64,000 nucleotides of DNA, from contig CM049306.1 of the NCBI GenBank assembly GCA_026874595.1, positions 34,986,019 through 35,050,018 of the forward strand, read 5' to 3'. Positions 25,571 through 37,300 of this stretch are shown here, in pieces. The position numbers and the translations under genes were made by a program. Every line of letters begins with the position of its first letter. Positions within the stretch are counted from its first letter, which is position 1. The notes under the pieces were generated by a model. It saw nothing but the letters and a program-made list of their open reading frames with translations. It was not told where the DNA came from and did not search any database. The DNA comes from Sipunculus nudus (taxonomy: Eukaryota > Annelida > Sipuncula > Golfingiida > Sipunculidae).

Positions 25571-27250
25571 CATTAACTGAATTGAAACAGAAAGCATGAC
25601 ATTATTAATACAAATTGCGACATGACATTGATCTGACATGGGACGCAAACTCCCACCCAGCACAGGAAAAACGTCTTAATGTTTGAGGCTGTCTTCACAT
25701 TACGGCGGAAAACGTGTTACTCTCACTAAAAGAGCAGGTTTAGAAATTTCTCCTCAGACCTCACTTTTCGGAGAGAAACATTGATCTAATTTTCCCGTGT
25801 CATTCTAGACTATAATTGATGTGCCGAATCAGAATGCCCATCCGTGCGTCAAACACCGACTTTAGACGAGCACAGGTAGTTAAATGTTTCTTTTTCTTGT
25901 CTTTACATCTGGAAACGAGGACCGCACTGTCACTGCTTAATGAGAATACAAATATTTTGAAAACATGGTTTGCATGGTTTTACTAAAAGATAGCCAACAG
26001 GTAAGCAAAACAGGAAAAGACTTGTAACCACAGAGACGGATTTTCAATTTGGTTTGTGAATCACGTTTTGTTTTCTGCTAATTCCAGAAGGGTTTCAAAC
26101 AATTTTTACGGCCTCACCCCCCCCCCCCTTCCGGACCTGGGTACCTTTTTTTCTTTCCTAAATCCTGAATCCGCCCCTTATACCATCACTCTTATCCTAA
26201 TGTAAGATTGTCGGCTGTTTACCACGATGATAGATGGCTGTTGCAGTACATTCCTCCTGTGGCTTATATCACGCCTCAAGTTAAATACCAGCGCAGCATC
26301 AATGCCTACTGAGTTGTGCATTCATGGCTAATTTTCTCTCAGATATTTTGTAACATATATTGCAAATCATTTTAGTATTAGTATAAAAATTCTGCGCAAT
26401 AAATCACACACAAAGTACTCATATTAAGAGAAGTCCTCGTCCTTGTTATTCATGCATGCACATTGTCATAACGAATAATGCCATACGGACTTAATCCTAT
26501 GAGAAATGAAAAATAAGATTAGGCCCTCGAGGGCACTGAAATTTTTCAGCATTTTGAAAATAACTTAAGATTTAAAGTCTAGGCAAAAGTGATATCTTCA
26601 TTTATCGTATAGACCATCCATACTGAAATGAGCACTATATGCATCAGGCCAAGCCCTCAACCTTGAGTTCCGAATGATCATACATTAATACCGGTATATA
26701 ATAAATACACCACACTGAAGGTATTACATTAGGATAACGGATAGTTCATTCACATGAAGTACTTGGCGATATATTTGACAATGTCTACGCTTGCTGTGGT
26801 ATCCACTGTCAACTTGAAGTTGTGCTCGGACGTGAAATCGCACTAGGTATGCCTGGACAACTATGTATACGACTTTCACAAGACGTTATGTGAACATCCT
26901 AAATGGTGGCAGTTGTTTCTTCCATGACACTGCACGTGTATACGTACGTACTCGGACAGGCCGGCTTTGTAAACACAGGTGCGAGCCCCCAGCCGATGGT
27001 CTGACCAGCACAATAAAAGGACTGCTTGTACATTATAATTTTGTTTACAGTACCGAGGTCGTATTCACTTGATCAACCTCAAATATATAAACGAGAAAGT
27101 TCATAATCATGCCAGATAATCCAAATATAAATAAGACAAAATATAAAGAAATCATGAAACGTGAGTGTATTGTATGTTATATATTTAGAGATTGAGAGAT
27201 AGAGATTATATAGATAGGCTATATATAAATATATAGATTATGTCGATTAT
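25571..27250. other. Intergenic; one terminus-like transposon scrap
   Basis: At 26105-26177 an inverted AGGGGCGGATTCAGGATTTA-type sequence next to an 11-base C run resembles a transposon terminus also seen at 31690. No gene supported. Confidence 0.5.
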
Positions 27251-27253
27251 TTA

Positions 27254-27260
27254 TACAGAG

Positions 27261-27329
<69 letters not shown>

Positions 27330-27440
27330 TGACAGACTGCCAGAAAGAAAGACAGAAGGAAAGAAAGAGAGAAAGAAGAGGAAGACAGACAGCCAGAGGG
27401 GGAGAGACAGACAAAGCGAGATAGAAAGTGTATGGGTATA
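27254..27440. repeat. (TA)n then (GA)n then purine-rich stretch
   Basis: TA tract to 27292, GA tract to about 27324, then over 100 bp rich in GACAGA/GAAAGA. The minus-strand 'LSLSLS' frame is an artefact of this repeat. Confidence 0.95.
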
Positions 27441-28049
27441 AAGACGCAGAGAAAAAGAGATTTTTGAAAATTTTATTTAATATCATTTCAAACATACACA
27501 AGAAAATATTGATAACTGATAATTATACGCATTATGTATTGCAAATGATAACATACAAGTTCCAAATAATTTGAAACTGTTGATTGGAATAATAATTTAC
27601 CCCTCTCTGACTGTTATTTATGAAATATATCATACAGTTTCAATCAAATAAATATCAAAATCTTACAAAATGAGAATGAAATGGCACTATATCAAATATC
27701 CATTACTTACTGCATGGGACTGTATTTTAAGGAGACACACTCAGTGAAGCCATGAAGCATAGCTTACACCGACCTATATTTCACCTGAGCAATCGATCTG
27801 TATCACCGTTATTTTGATAATCGTTCGCGATACACTACTTACTGGGCAGTGTATTCTCCTGCGGGAGTGAATAATGTACATCGTTTTAAAAAAAGAATAA
27901 ATTGCTTACTCATCCACGATCCCAAGCCATTTATCGTTCATCATCGCGTTCAGTGACGCTCATGTAATTTTGATGAGGAGTTGTTAACTTGTACACTAAT
28001 GTTGTAGGGGTAAATCGCTCGCATTTGTTTTCTACAAAGACCTTAACCT

Positions 28050-28814
28050 TGTTATGGAACTTATATCAACAGATCACGTAGTCGTTACGAATATAAATAT
28101 TGTAATGGAAATAAAAAAATCAGATTCTGTAACACTAGGCAGCATGAAATGTCTAGGGGAATGAATAAAGAAGTCAGTGTTTTTTGCTAACAAAAAAATT
28201 ATAATTTATTCTTAAAACAATCCTAACATTACAATACACTAAATTAATACAATTACACAGTATAACAACAGTACAACAGTAAATCAATACAAGTATATAA
28301 ATAAAGTGTAGAGTACCTGGATACCATCACTGTCACAGCAACAACATGTCCTTTATAACGCACAACCCAGATGAACAGTTCACATAAATCTTCTCAGGGA
28401 ATAACAGTCCAGTTCATTCACAAAATCAATCCGTTGTAATCCCAAAGTGAAGTTCTTGTTATAATCCCGGAACCAAACTGAAGACTATAAAGATCCGTCA
28501 CAAATTTAGAAGAAAATCTATAATTGCCGCACTTATCGGAAATGGTCCACAACCGACTTACACGCTTCTGTGTCCGCTGGAATATTTCTCTCCTCTCCCT
28601 TTTGGCTCTAAACACAGCCCCCTATTTATAACTTCTCACCTCAAGCCGAGAACTTTCCATTTCCCGAACAATCCAGAGAACCTAACATGATACAGTACAC
28701 ACGCGTTACAAGAAACATCTAGAACAACATCGCTGTGTTTCTACATATCAGGAATCACACGTGGGCCGGCCCGGCAAACACACTGCTGCATACTTAAAAG
28801 AGACATCTATAACA
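28050..28814 (-). mobile_element. Complete solo LTR of an LTR retrotransposon
   Basis: A 765-bp unit begins TGTTATGG and ends CTATAACA, giving TGTTAT/ATAACA inverted ends. It is flanked on both sides by ACCT (28046-28049 and 28815-28818), a 4-bp target duplication. Read on the minus strand it has a TATA box (TATAAATAGG, 28621-28630) and an AATAAA signal (28205-28210) in LTR order. A second, diverged copy lies in the opposite direction at 47.1 kb. No internal region, primer site or gag-pol is adjacent, so recombination between two LTRs probably removed them. Gypsy and BEL-Pao both fit; the superfamily is not decided. Confidence 0.85.
28623..28630 (-). promoter_or_regulatory. TATA box of the solo LTR
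   Basis: TATAAATA on the minus strand, conserved with context in the 47.4-kb copy (TATAAATAGGG), roughly 420 bp before AATAAA. Confidence 0.6.
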
Positions 28815-29003
28815 ACCTATAATGACGATTTTTTTCCCCCTTCCCAACTTTTTTAAATTATTGTAACCAGTGTAACATTACGGGTCATACTTGTCATTTT
28901 AAACTTGCAATATATTACACTCCTCGTGCGACGGTTATACACAGCACTCGTTCTAAATCTCCTTCGCTTAAACCGCTGCTTTAAGTAGGGAGATTCTCCG
29001 GGT

Positions 29004-29145
29004 TTCACCACCAGGGCTGGCACAGAGCAAAAAATTGTAATCAGACCAATGACAGCGTGGTATCGCGTTATGCAACTATGCAATTGTAAAGCCGCGACAC
29101 CCCGCTCTCATTGGTCTGATTCCTGGCCCTGTGCCAGAAACGGTG
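29004..29145. mobile_element. Short palindromic element (about 45-bp arms)
   Basis: CTGGCACAGAGC, ATCAGACCAATGA and AGCGTGGTATCGCG on the left reappear inverted on the right as CGCGACACCCCGCT, TCATTGGTCTGAT and GCCCTGTGCCAG. About 25 bp separates the arms. It is non-coding and foldback-like. No clear target duplication. Confidence 0.7.
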
Positions 29146-29372
29146 TTATTCTCTTAATGCCAGTAATGGTGTGCAATCATCCCCAATGTTGGGTCATAAC
29201 ACCGAGGAAGCTCCGAGGACGCACTTATATGTTAATGACACACGGTTGTTGGGCACGGTCTTCCATTAAACCCTGCATGCAGAGCGCTCACCCTGGATGG
29301 GTCCGAAGGTGAAAAACCTCACCCCTCCTCCGCAAAGATTGGAACTGGCGCCCCCCCCCCCCCGAGCTTTTA
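29146..29372 (-). repeat. SINE family A copy, diverged
   Basis: On the minus strand it matches the 41-kb copy through GGTTTTTCACC, GAGCGCTCTGCA, GACCGTGCCCAACAACCGTG, a GTGCGTCCTCGGAGCTTCC block and TTATGACCCAACATTGGGGA. A damaged head (AAAAGCTCGG, AGTTCCAATC) precedes it, split by a 14-base C/G run. Confidence 0.6.
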
Positions 29373-32300
29373 GTTATGTGTTCAATCCCAATACCATTAC
29401 CATGGCTCATCATGACGACCCCCTTTAAATCAGTTTCTCAATGTTTTATTAACTTTTTAATTACAAAGATTACATCAAATGCAAAGTTGAAAAAAAAGCA
29501 TTTGAAGGAGAAAGGCGTAAAGATTAATGCTTTTCAGAACTTATAAAAAATTAAATTAAATGCAAACATTTACGCACTGTTCCTTCACGTGTCGGCTGAC
29601 AAACCCGTTGTTTTAAACCAATGAAGCAAACGTCAAGGGGTTCCGTGGAATTTACAACTCCTGGACCTGTGTGTAAAAATAGATACACCAAAAATTAAAA
29701 CATTTTAGAGGAAAAAGTGGGAGTTTCCTTTGAATCCGTCGTAATACCACCAATGGCATGTAAACCTGTATTTTCTGTTAATGCTTATACAAAACCAACA
29801 GGACCAAAGCTTTTCCCAGTTGAAGATATAACTTCGTGAATCTTGATTTGTACGTGGCCATATAATGTTGTTTATAGGCGTTAATTGATGCTAGTAGACG
29901 AACGCTACGGCCCCTCGGGTGACCAGTCCCGAACCAATTATAAAAATGGGCAAACCAATGGCCATTATAGATACCTTGCTCTCTTTGTTTCTCTTATAAA
30001 AACATATACTAATGTGTAAGTTCTATAAATATAACATAATAACGGTGTAAATCTTGTATTAACCGATAATTTGGTGCAGCCCTAGCAAGTGATAAACTGA
30101 ATCAGTGTACGCCCTGAAGACGTCTGTTCCGGGCGTACAAAAATTAAATTGGTCATTTCTTTCAAACTGATTGACGACGGGGGGAAAAGATGACATTGTA
30201 ACCATTTACGGATATAGCCATAAGCGAAGGGTTGCCATGGTTATGGATTATTTTCGAGAATTATCGAGATCAAGTGCCTCCGTTCTGCTGAATGAATAAC
30301 AACTTTCACATAGATCTGATAATTTTGTCATGTGTTTCTCACTCATATGATAGAACTTTTTCTTTTAAGATCTGCGTTTACCAGGACGTAATAACCACTG
30401 GTGTTAGACCTGCTACAAGTATAAATTTCTTTTGATGCTTGCCTGCCTGTCCAAGATAGGCAATAGTAATACCGAGTTAGCAATGAAAATTCACAGATGA
30501 AACTGAAATTTATATTAACAGCAATTTGAACGCTTGAGTTATCACTGAAGTACATATTTCAAGTACATTTATTCCTGTCTGAAACTGTACAAAACACTAA
30601 TCCAAATTTAATTTAAACAGTTATTTTTAGGATCAAATTCCTATTATGGTACAAATCTATTGTTGTACATGCCATACTCATAAATATAACCAATTAAGAT
30701 CAATGTCACACACACAGGCACATAAGTATTCTTCACGTAGATTCCCAAGACTTGTTTTTTCAGGGGTCTAAAGCTTTTCCAAAGTCATGAACTTTTTTTA
30801 ACCTCCCGATATTTTTATTTCAACTTTCAACTTAAACATTTTAATGCGATGCATTCATTATTCGTTATCAAATTAATTATAACCTTATACCCATCACGCT
30901 GTATTTGGCATTCCACTGACCACCAACAGCATAGAGATAATAAGAGTAAGTAGGTAGTAAAGGCTGTCGGGTTACTAGGCCTATTGTTCATATAATTCCG
31001 ATGTCGTCCGAAATACAAATGAATAAATTCGGTTTCAGCATGCGAAAACAATGTTTCCTATGGGTTCCTTATATATGTAACAAATAGTGGATTATCTTTT
31101 AGTTTTCTTCTCAATTAGCGTTAATGTGCCGTGGCGTAGCCGTGAGGCCAGCAGAAGTCGGCTTTCGCCTTGCACGTTACTGTTTACCTTAACGGTGACT
31201 GTATGGTAATGGCCGCTAATAATATCATTTTACAATCATATAAGTAGCCAAGTTCATATTGCATAGTTTGAAGTATAACGAATGGTGTTTAAATTGTCAT
31301 ATTTAAAACACCTGCGGTAAAATAAACAATCTTTGTGTTATCCGTTCGCTTCAACTTTCCCAATCTTCGTAGATTAGCTGTGAGAAACGAAAGAGCACTG
31401 ATTGGAAAACGTGATAAAATAAAAAACGGTGATGTGACAAACGAGGAATGACTACCACCTCAGCATTATAGTTTAGCTTTAGAAACTGAAAGCCCCAAGA
31501 GAAGCAGCCAATGCCGAACAACAAACCATGACGGGCAGTGATAAGGACGAACTGATAAACAGACGCAGTGTTATCGGTTGCGGTCAATTTTCTGTGTGTG
31601 CGTGTGTGTTTAGGTCGGATAGATGAACAACGGAAGCTGAAATATTTGTCAATTCCCGCGTAAAAAATCAAAACAACGAAAAGAATGAGCGGATCCAGGA
31701 TTCAGGAAAGGAGGGGTCCAACCCGGGTGGACTACTTGGAAACGCTTTAAAAGGTTTCCAGGTCCTAAAAAGGACGGTCCAGCGGCAAAAATTGGTCTGA
31801 AATCCTTTAAAAAAACAGTGTACCGGGGTCAGTTAAGCTAGAAAAAATGTTCCTGAGACGAACATATCCACGACCAAGAAACATCGTGAATAATTCAACA
31901 TTCACATATCGCAACTTATGTAACAATATTTGCAATATCTAATTTTGACCCAGACACGTTCTGTGGACTGAAACGCTAAACGCCAACTAAAAAAGGAGGG
32001 AACGGTAAATAACGATTACCAGAAAGCGGTAGGAAATGTTTTATCAATTAATATGAATGCTGTCGTCTGCTGCCGGTGTCTGCCGGGCGACCTAACCGGC
32101 ACTTAATCAAATGTCGGAAAGGTTGGGAGTAAAAAAACGCCCCCTTTTATTAATTCAGTAAATTTAACAGTGCGTTCACGTCTAGAGTTTCAATCTAAGG
32201 TTCCAATGATCAAATTTAGCATTCTTTTACATGGTGGAAAAAAACCCTTAGATCGTGCTACTGACAAGGTAAACTGACTACGCTTTTAAATCAAGCGAAC

Positions 32301-32736
32301 TTTATAGATTTTAAGTCAAATAACACACAGGAAATTCCTGACAGGTGGGGCCGGGTAGCGTTCATTTCTTTTGTATGTACATCGTGATATAAAGCTGAAG
32401 GTTACAGATTCTTCAAACGGGACCAGTGTTCCGTAAGGGCTTATAAAGTTACGGAGTCGAATATGTATGATGTATATTTTTTCTGTACAGATAAAAAGGA
32501 AGACTTCTTGTGCGTATATATCCTTTTTTTTGTAATACAAGCAGCAGTTCTGTTGAAAAGTCAAACACCTCACAACAAAGGAATGAAAAAGAAGGAACAC
32601 TGGTTTCTTTACTGGCCTTTAATCATCGTGTCTGGTCCAAAGAGCTGTTGATGATTCCTCTGAACCGAGGATGGTCCGCGGCATGGTGGAGTCCATGAAT
32701 TTCTAACCTTCGAACTTAAGTACACGTGTGTATGAA
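29373..32736. other. Intergenic; one transposon-terminus scrap
   Basis: 31688-31720 reads GCGGATCCAGGATTCAGGAA, like the terminus at 26.1 kb, but no partner end is nearby. No gene supported. Confidence 0.55.
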
Positions 32737-34421
32737 GTAAAAGTAATTGCCCTTAGAGAGCGGTCCTTACACAAAAATGTCCTTGATAAATAAAAGTATT
32801 AAACTGAAAGAGCGGGCCTTACAAAGAAATGTCCTTGATCATTAAAAATACTGGCCTGAGAAAGCAATTCTTACAAAGAAAAGTCCTCGCTAAATAAAAG
32901 TATAAGGGAGAAAGAGCGATCCTTACAAAGAAATGTCCTCGCTAAATAAAAGTATAATTTAAAAAGAGCGATCCTTACAAAGAAATGTCCTCGATCAATA
33001 AAAGTATAAGGGAGAAAGAGCGATCCTTACAAAGAAATGCCCTCGATCAATAAAAGTATAAGGGAGAAAGAGCGATCCTTACAAAGAAATGCCCTCGATC
33101 AATAAAAGTATAAGGGAGAAAGAGCGATCCTTACAAAGAAATGTCCTCGATAAATAAAAGTATAAGGGAGAAAGAGCGATCCTTACAAAGAAATGCCCTC
33201 GATCAATAAAAGTATAAGGGAGAAAGAGCGATACTTACAAAGAAATGTCCTCGCTAAATAAAAGTATATGTTAAAAAGAGCGATCCTTATAAAGAAATGC
33301 CCTCGATCAATAAAAGTATAAGGGAGAAAGAGCGATCCTTACAAAGAAATGCCCTCGATCAATAAAAGTATAAGGGAGAAAGAGCGATCCTTACAAAGAA
33401 ATGCCCTCGATCAATAAAAGTATAAGGGAGAAAGAGCGATTCTTACAAAGAAATGCCCTCGATCAATAAAAGTATAAGGGAGAAAGAGCGATCCTTTCAA
33501 AGAAATGCCCTCGATCAATAAAAGTATAAGGGAGAAAGAGCGATCCTTACAAAGAAATGTCCTCGCTATATAAAAGTCTAAGGGAGAAAGAGCGATCCTT
33601 ACAAAGAAATGTCCTCGATCATTAAAAGTATAAGGGAGAAAGAGCGATCCTTACAAAAAATGCCCTCGATCAGTAAAAGTATAATGGAGAAAGAGCGATC
33701 CTTACAAAGAAATGTCCTCGATCAATCAAAGTATAAGGGAGAAAGAGCGATCCTTACAAAGAAATGCCCTCGATCAATAAAAGTATTAGGCTGAAGCGCG
33801 GTCCTCAGAAAGAAATATCCTCGATAAATGAAAGTAATGGGCTAAGAGAGCGGTCCTTACAAAAATGTCCTGGATCAATGAAAATATTGGCCTGAGAGAA
33901 CGGTCCTTACAAAGAAATGTTCTCGATAAATAAAAGTATTAGGCTGAAAGAGCGGCCCTTACAAAGAAATGTCCTCGATAACTAAAAGTATTGGCCTTAG
34001 AGAAATGTCTTGCAAAGAAATGTCCTCGATAAAAAAAAATATTGGCCTGAGAGAGCGGTCCTTACAAAGAAATGTCCTCGATAAATAAAAGTTTTGAGCC
34101 GAAAGAACGGTCCTTACAAAGAAATGTCCTGTATAACTTAAAGTATTGACCTGAGAGAAATGTCTTACAAAGAAATATCTTCGATAAATTAAAGTATTGG
34201 GCTGAGAGAGCGGTCCTTACAAAGATATGCCCTCGATTAATAAAAGTATTAGGCTGAAGTGCGGTCCTCACAAAGAAATGTCCTCGATATATTATAAATG
34301 AAAATACCCTACAAAGAAATGACCTCGATAAATAAAAATATTGGCCTTACAAAGAAATGTCTTGGATAAATAAAAGTATTAGGCTAAGAGAATTACTTAC
34401 AAAGAAATGTTCTGGATAAGT
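32737..34421. repeat. 52-bp minisatellite array, about 32 units
   Basis: The unit is CCTCGATCAATAAAAGTATA, then AGGGAGAAAGAGCGATCC, then TTACAAAGAAATGC. Distances between repeats in the centre are exactly 52 bp. About 17 nearly identical core units (32.9-33.78 kb) are flanked on both sides by diverged units carrying GGCTGAGAGAGCGGTCC. Two variant units with TTAAAAAGAG at about 32958 and 33268 are roughly six units apart, which suggests a block duplication. Each core unit contains AATAAA on the plus strand. As 52 is not a multiple of three, the open frames in the array are artefacts. Confidence 0.97.
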
Positions 34422-34987
34422 TTTTTCTCGAAAGTCTATTCATTTCATAACGACAAAGATACACAGGTGACAACCATAACCTTCTTCAATACTTGGAGAT
34501 GTACACTTTTACTGGCAGAATGACATTACAGAAAGTCTGGTTATGAATATGAAATCCTGAGGTCCTCGAAGCTTCGAAGTTTAAAATATTTTAGCGGGGA
34601 ACCTGTTATATTTTTGTGAATTTTTATTTTCTATTTCACTTCAGGCAATAGAGAGTCGGGAATATGAAATATTCTAAATGGTAATATCATCACCCCTTTA
34701 TAAATGTAGTGGATAAAGCCCCACTTTCCCCGGGAGGGGGGGTTGAAGACAGATGTATTATAATAAAATGACAGGACGCCAAACCTTCTCGCCGACCTTT
34801 CCATCATTTCACAGCCCCGGGCACACACCTGTCAGACGGGAACTGGCTCCCCTCATCTGTTTCAGGTTTTATAATCAAGATCGTTGCTCAACTCACGTAA
34901 CCAGAAACTGATAGCCCTGCTTGGTCACACCTTACAGAAGACCAGTCAGCAAGGTGGCAAGCTACGAGACAAGCTGATAGAGTCCTG

Positions 34988-34989
<2 letters not shown>

Positions 34990-35048
<59 letters not shown>
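34990..35048. repeat. (TA)n microsatellite
   Basis: A pure AT dinucleotide tract of about 58 bp. Confidence 0.97.
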
Positions 35049-35051
<3 letters not shown>

Positions 35052-35185
35052 AGTAGTACTGACGTAGGCTAACAGGCAAATTCGTTCTGTAAGAGAAACG
35101 TTTCTTTGAGGAAGGTATTGAGGGAGTTGTTATCTGATAGAGTACTCCCTTCAGTAACGCAGACACAGCCTTCACAAACACACAC

Positions 35186-35246
35186 TCTCTCTCACTATCT
35201 CTCTCTCTCTCTCTCTCTTTCTCCTTCTCTCTCTCTCTCTCTCTCA
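35186..35246. repeat. (CT)n microsatellite
   Basis: CT-rich tract with small interruptions, about 140 bp after the TA tract. Confidence 0.93.
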
Positions 35247-35559
35247 AAAGTTTTAATTTTAATAACTGATTCGCTTTCCATTTTTATTGTACCGACTATA
35301 AACTTATTACATTTTTTCCCATAAATCGTTTTACATAAAAAGAAACTACTGTAACAGTACAATACATTCACTAATCGACTAACAACAAATAATATGACAG
35401 TACAATTCAAACAAACACAAGTGACTTAGCAAAGATACATAGAATAGGAAAAGAGTCAATATCTATTTCACAAGTATTGTAGTATAGATTTTAAAATAAA
35501 CGAAATCAACTAGTTTAAAGTTTGTTCGTGATTGCATGAAGATGAGCTCAGGGAGGAGC

Positions 35560-37300
35560 AGGGGGGGTTGCCTTGATAAAAGAGAGAGAGAGAGAAAATA
35601 TGATGGGGGGGGGGGATTGTAAGTTAAGAGGTTGTTGTCAGTGTCAGATAGTTTGAGTGATTCTCAACCTGCTTAGTTGAGGTTTCAGAAAACAGTGCAC
35701 ACCAATTTTATAATGTATGAATATGTTGCCATTCTTATCAGCAATATTTCTTTCTATGGTTTATATCTGTTTGACATATGACTGGTAATTGATAAAGTTT
35801 GGCATAATATCTTCACATTTACACTGATATACAAATCGTTTGACTAATAGTGTGAGAATGTTTAACAAAGGATTGTTGTAGTAGATAAATATAACAGATT
35901 TCATACTGAAGCTATTTCAGGCATTATAATATGTAAATTTGCAAGCTATTTTTATAACTGTGATAAAACGGTCTGTGTTACACAGCAGCTATAAAATACA
36001 TGCACAAGAGTTTCCCTCCTTTTTTTAAAGAGCTCACTATCAGATTTACCTATTGTATATAAGAAAGAGTTTAGAGTTATATATCTGTGAATTATACTGA
36101 AACATCCTTCACACTTCTGATACTGTGGTTCTTTTTATGTTCTTGAAGGCTTCAAATACTAAATCTTGACAATCACATTGTATTTTTAGAACACTTATCA
36201 ATAGCCTTTGTGGTTTCTGTACAGACTTTCATAATTAAATAATTATATACCTTCTGTGTAATTATCATGATGTTCATGATTGTTTTAATGTTTGCTTTAC
36301 ATGAACTCTAGCTATCCATGTCAATACATGTTTTCACTGTTTTTTTTTCCAAAAAGCAGGGAAAGCATCGATTAAATACATATATTGCATTTTGCTCTGT
36401 TTTGCCTTTGTGAAGTCTACAAGTTCTGCATGTGACTAGAATATATAGTTTTTACCATTATATTTTAAACAACAAAATTTTGTTACACCTGCATTAAATA
36501 ATTCTTTCTAACGCCGTTGCTTTATCTATTTTGATATGAGGGTTCAAAAGATAGCTCTTGGCTTAAAATTTCGTCAGAAGTATATACATTTGTTTTTAAA
36601 TTCTATTTGAACCATGCATTTCAAACATCTCTCCAAAATTGATTGCATGTTTTACCAAATTTATCGGTGTCGCGTGACTTAAGATTACATTTTAATAGGT
36701 AAGAGCCCAAACCCTTCAATTGTAAATTAATTAACAACCTGGCTTAAACCTTCCTTCAAGGGTCCACAACTAACGCTTTACCCAAGAATTTTAAGAATCA
36801 AATTTAGATTTCGATTGGTACCATATCGAGTCCCCCTTTTTCTGCTGGTGCTATTAGAGTAGTTCCTTTTATCATGTCTTGTTTACCCCATAGTGATTTC
36901 GAAAGTAAGGATTCAATATCATATATATATATAAGCTAGGGGTGGATTTGGTAACATTCGCAGTGCATCCAAGTTGCGATAACATGTGGGCTTTGATAAT
37001 GGTAATTTTCCCTGACAGTTACATACTTATGTATGACCATACATTTATTAATGATTTGATTTTGCTGGGGATTTCTTTATAATCAATGTGTTTTATTTTT
37101 CTCCAGTCAGGATAGAAAGATATACCCAAAAACGTATACTGGTTCAGTGCTCCATTTTTGACCTAACCATTTTTTTATTATTTTGTTCATAAGCATAAAA
37201 TGTCTTAGGCATGACTACAGTTTTTTTTTTTCAATATTAACTTGCAATGTTACACTTATTAAACTTCATATATTCTATCATGTTTTTGTTGTTGTTTCTC
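35560..37300 (-). pseudogene. Decayed 5'-truncated LINE: C-terminal reverse transcriptase region and 3' part
   Basis: On the minus strand, with frameshifts and stops, the order of motifs is that of the late part of a LINE ORF2. LQVNIEK-type text at about 37240 is followed by YTFLGISFYPDWRKI (37140-37090). Next come IPSKIKSLINVWSYIS and LSGKITIIKAHMLSQLG (37060-36970), then ESLLSKSLWGKQDMIKGTTL and APAEKGGLDMV (36910-36815). FGKTCNQFWRDV (about 36640) and EILSQELSFEPSYQN (about 36550) follow. This is the usual 'FLG', 'GKI.IIK', 'W.GK', 'GGL.M' succession. The catalytic polymerase core and the endonuclease are absent, fitting 5' truncation near 37300. The 3' limit at about 35560 is a guess. The clade is not assigned. 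Confidence 0.82.

Noticed and set aside
33609-33794. Repetitive 61-codon frame in the minisatellite (and 34062-34271 on the minus strand)
   Set aside because: The 52-bp unit shifts frame every repeat, stops recur, and there is no flanking coding context.
32737-34421. CRISPR-like array
   Set aside because: Units are contiguous tandem copies with no unique spacers, in a eukaryotic context without cas genes.
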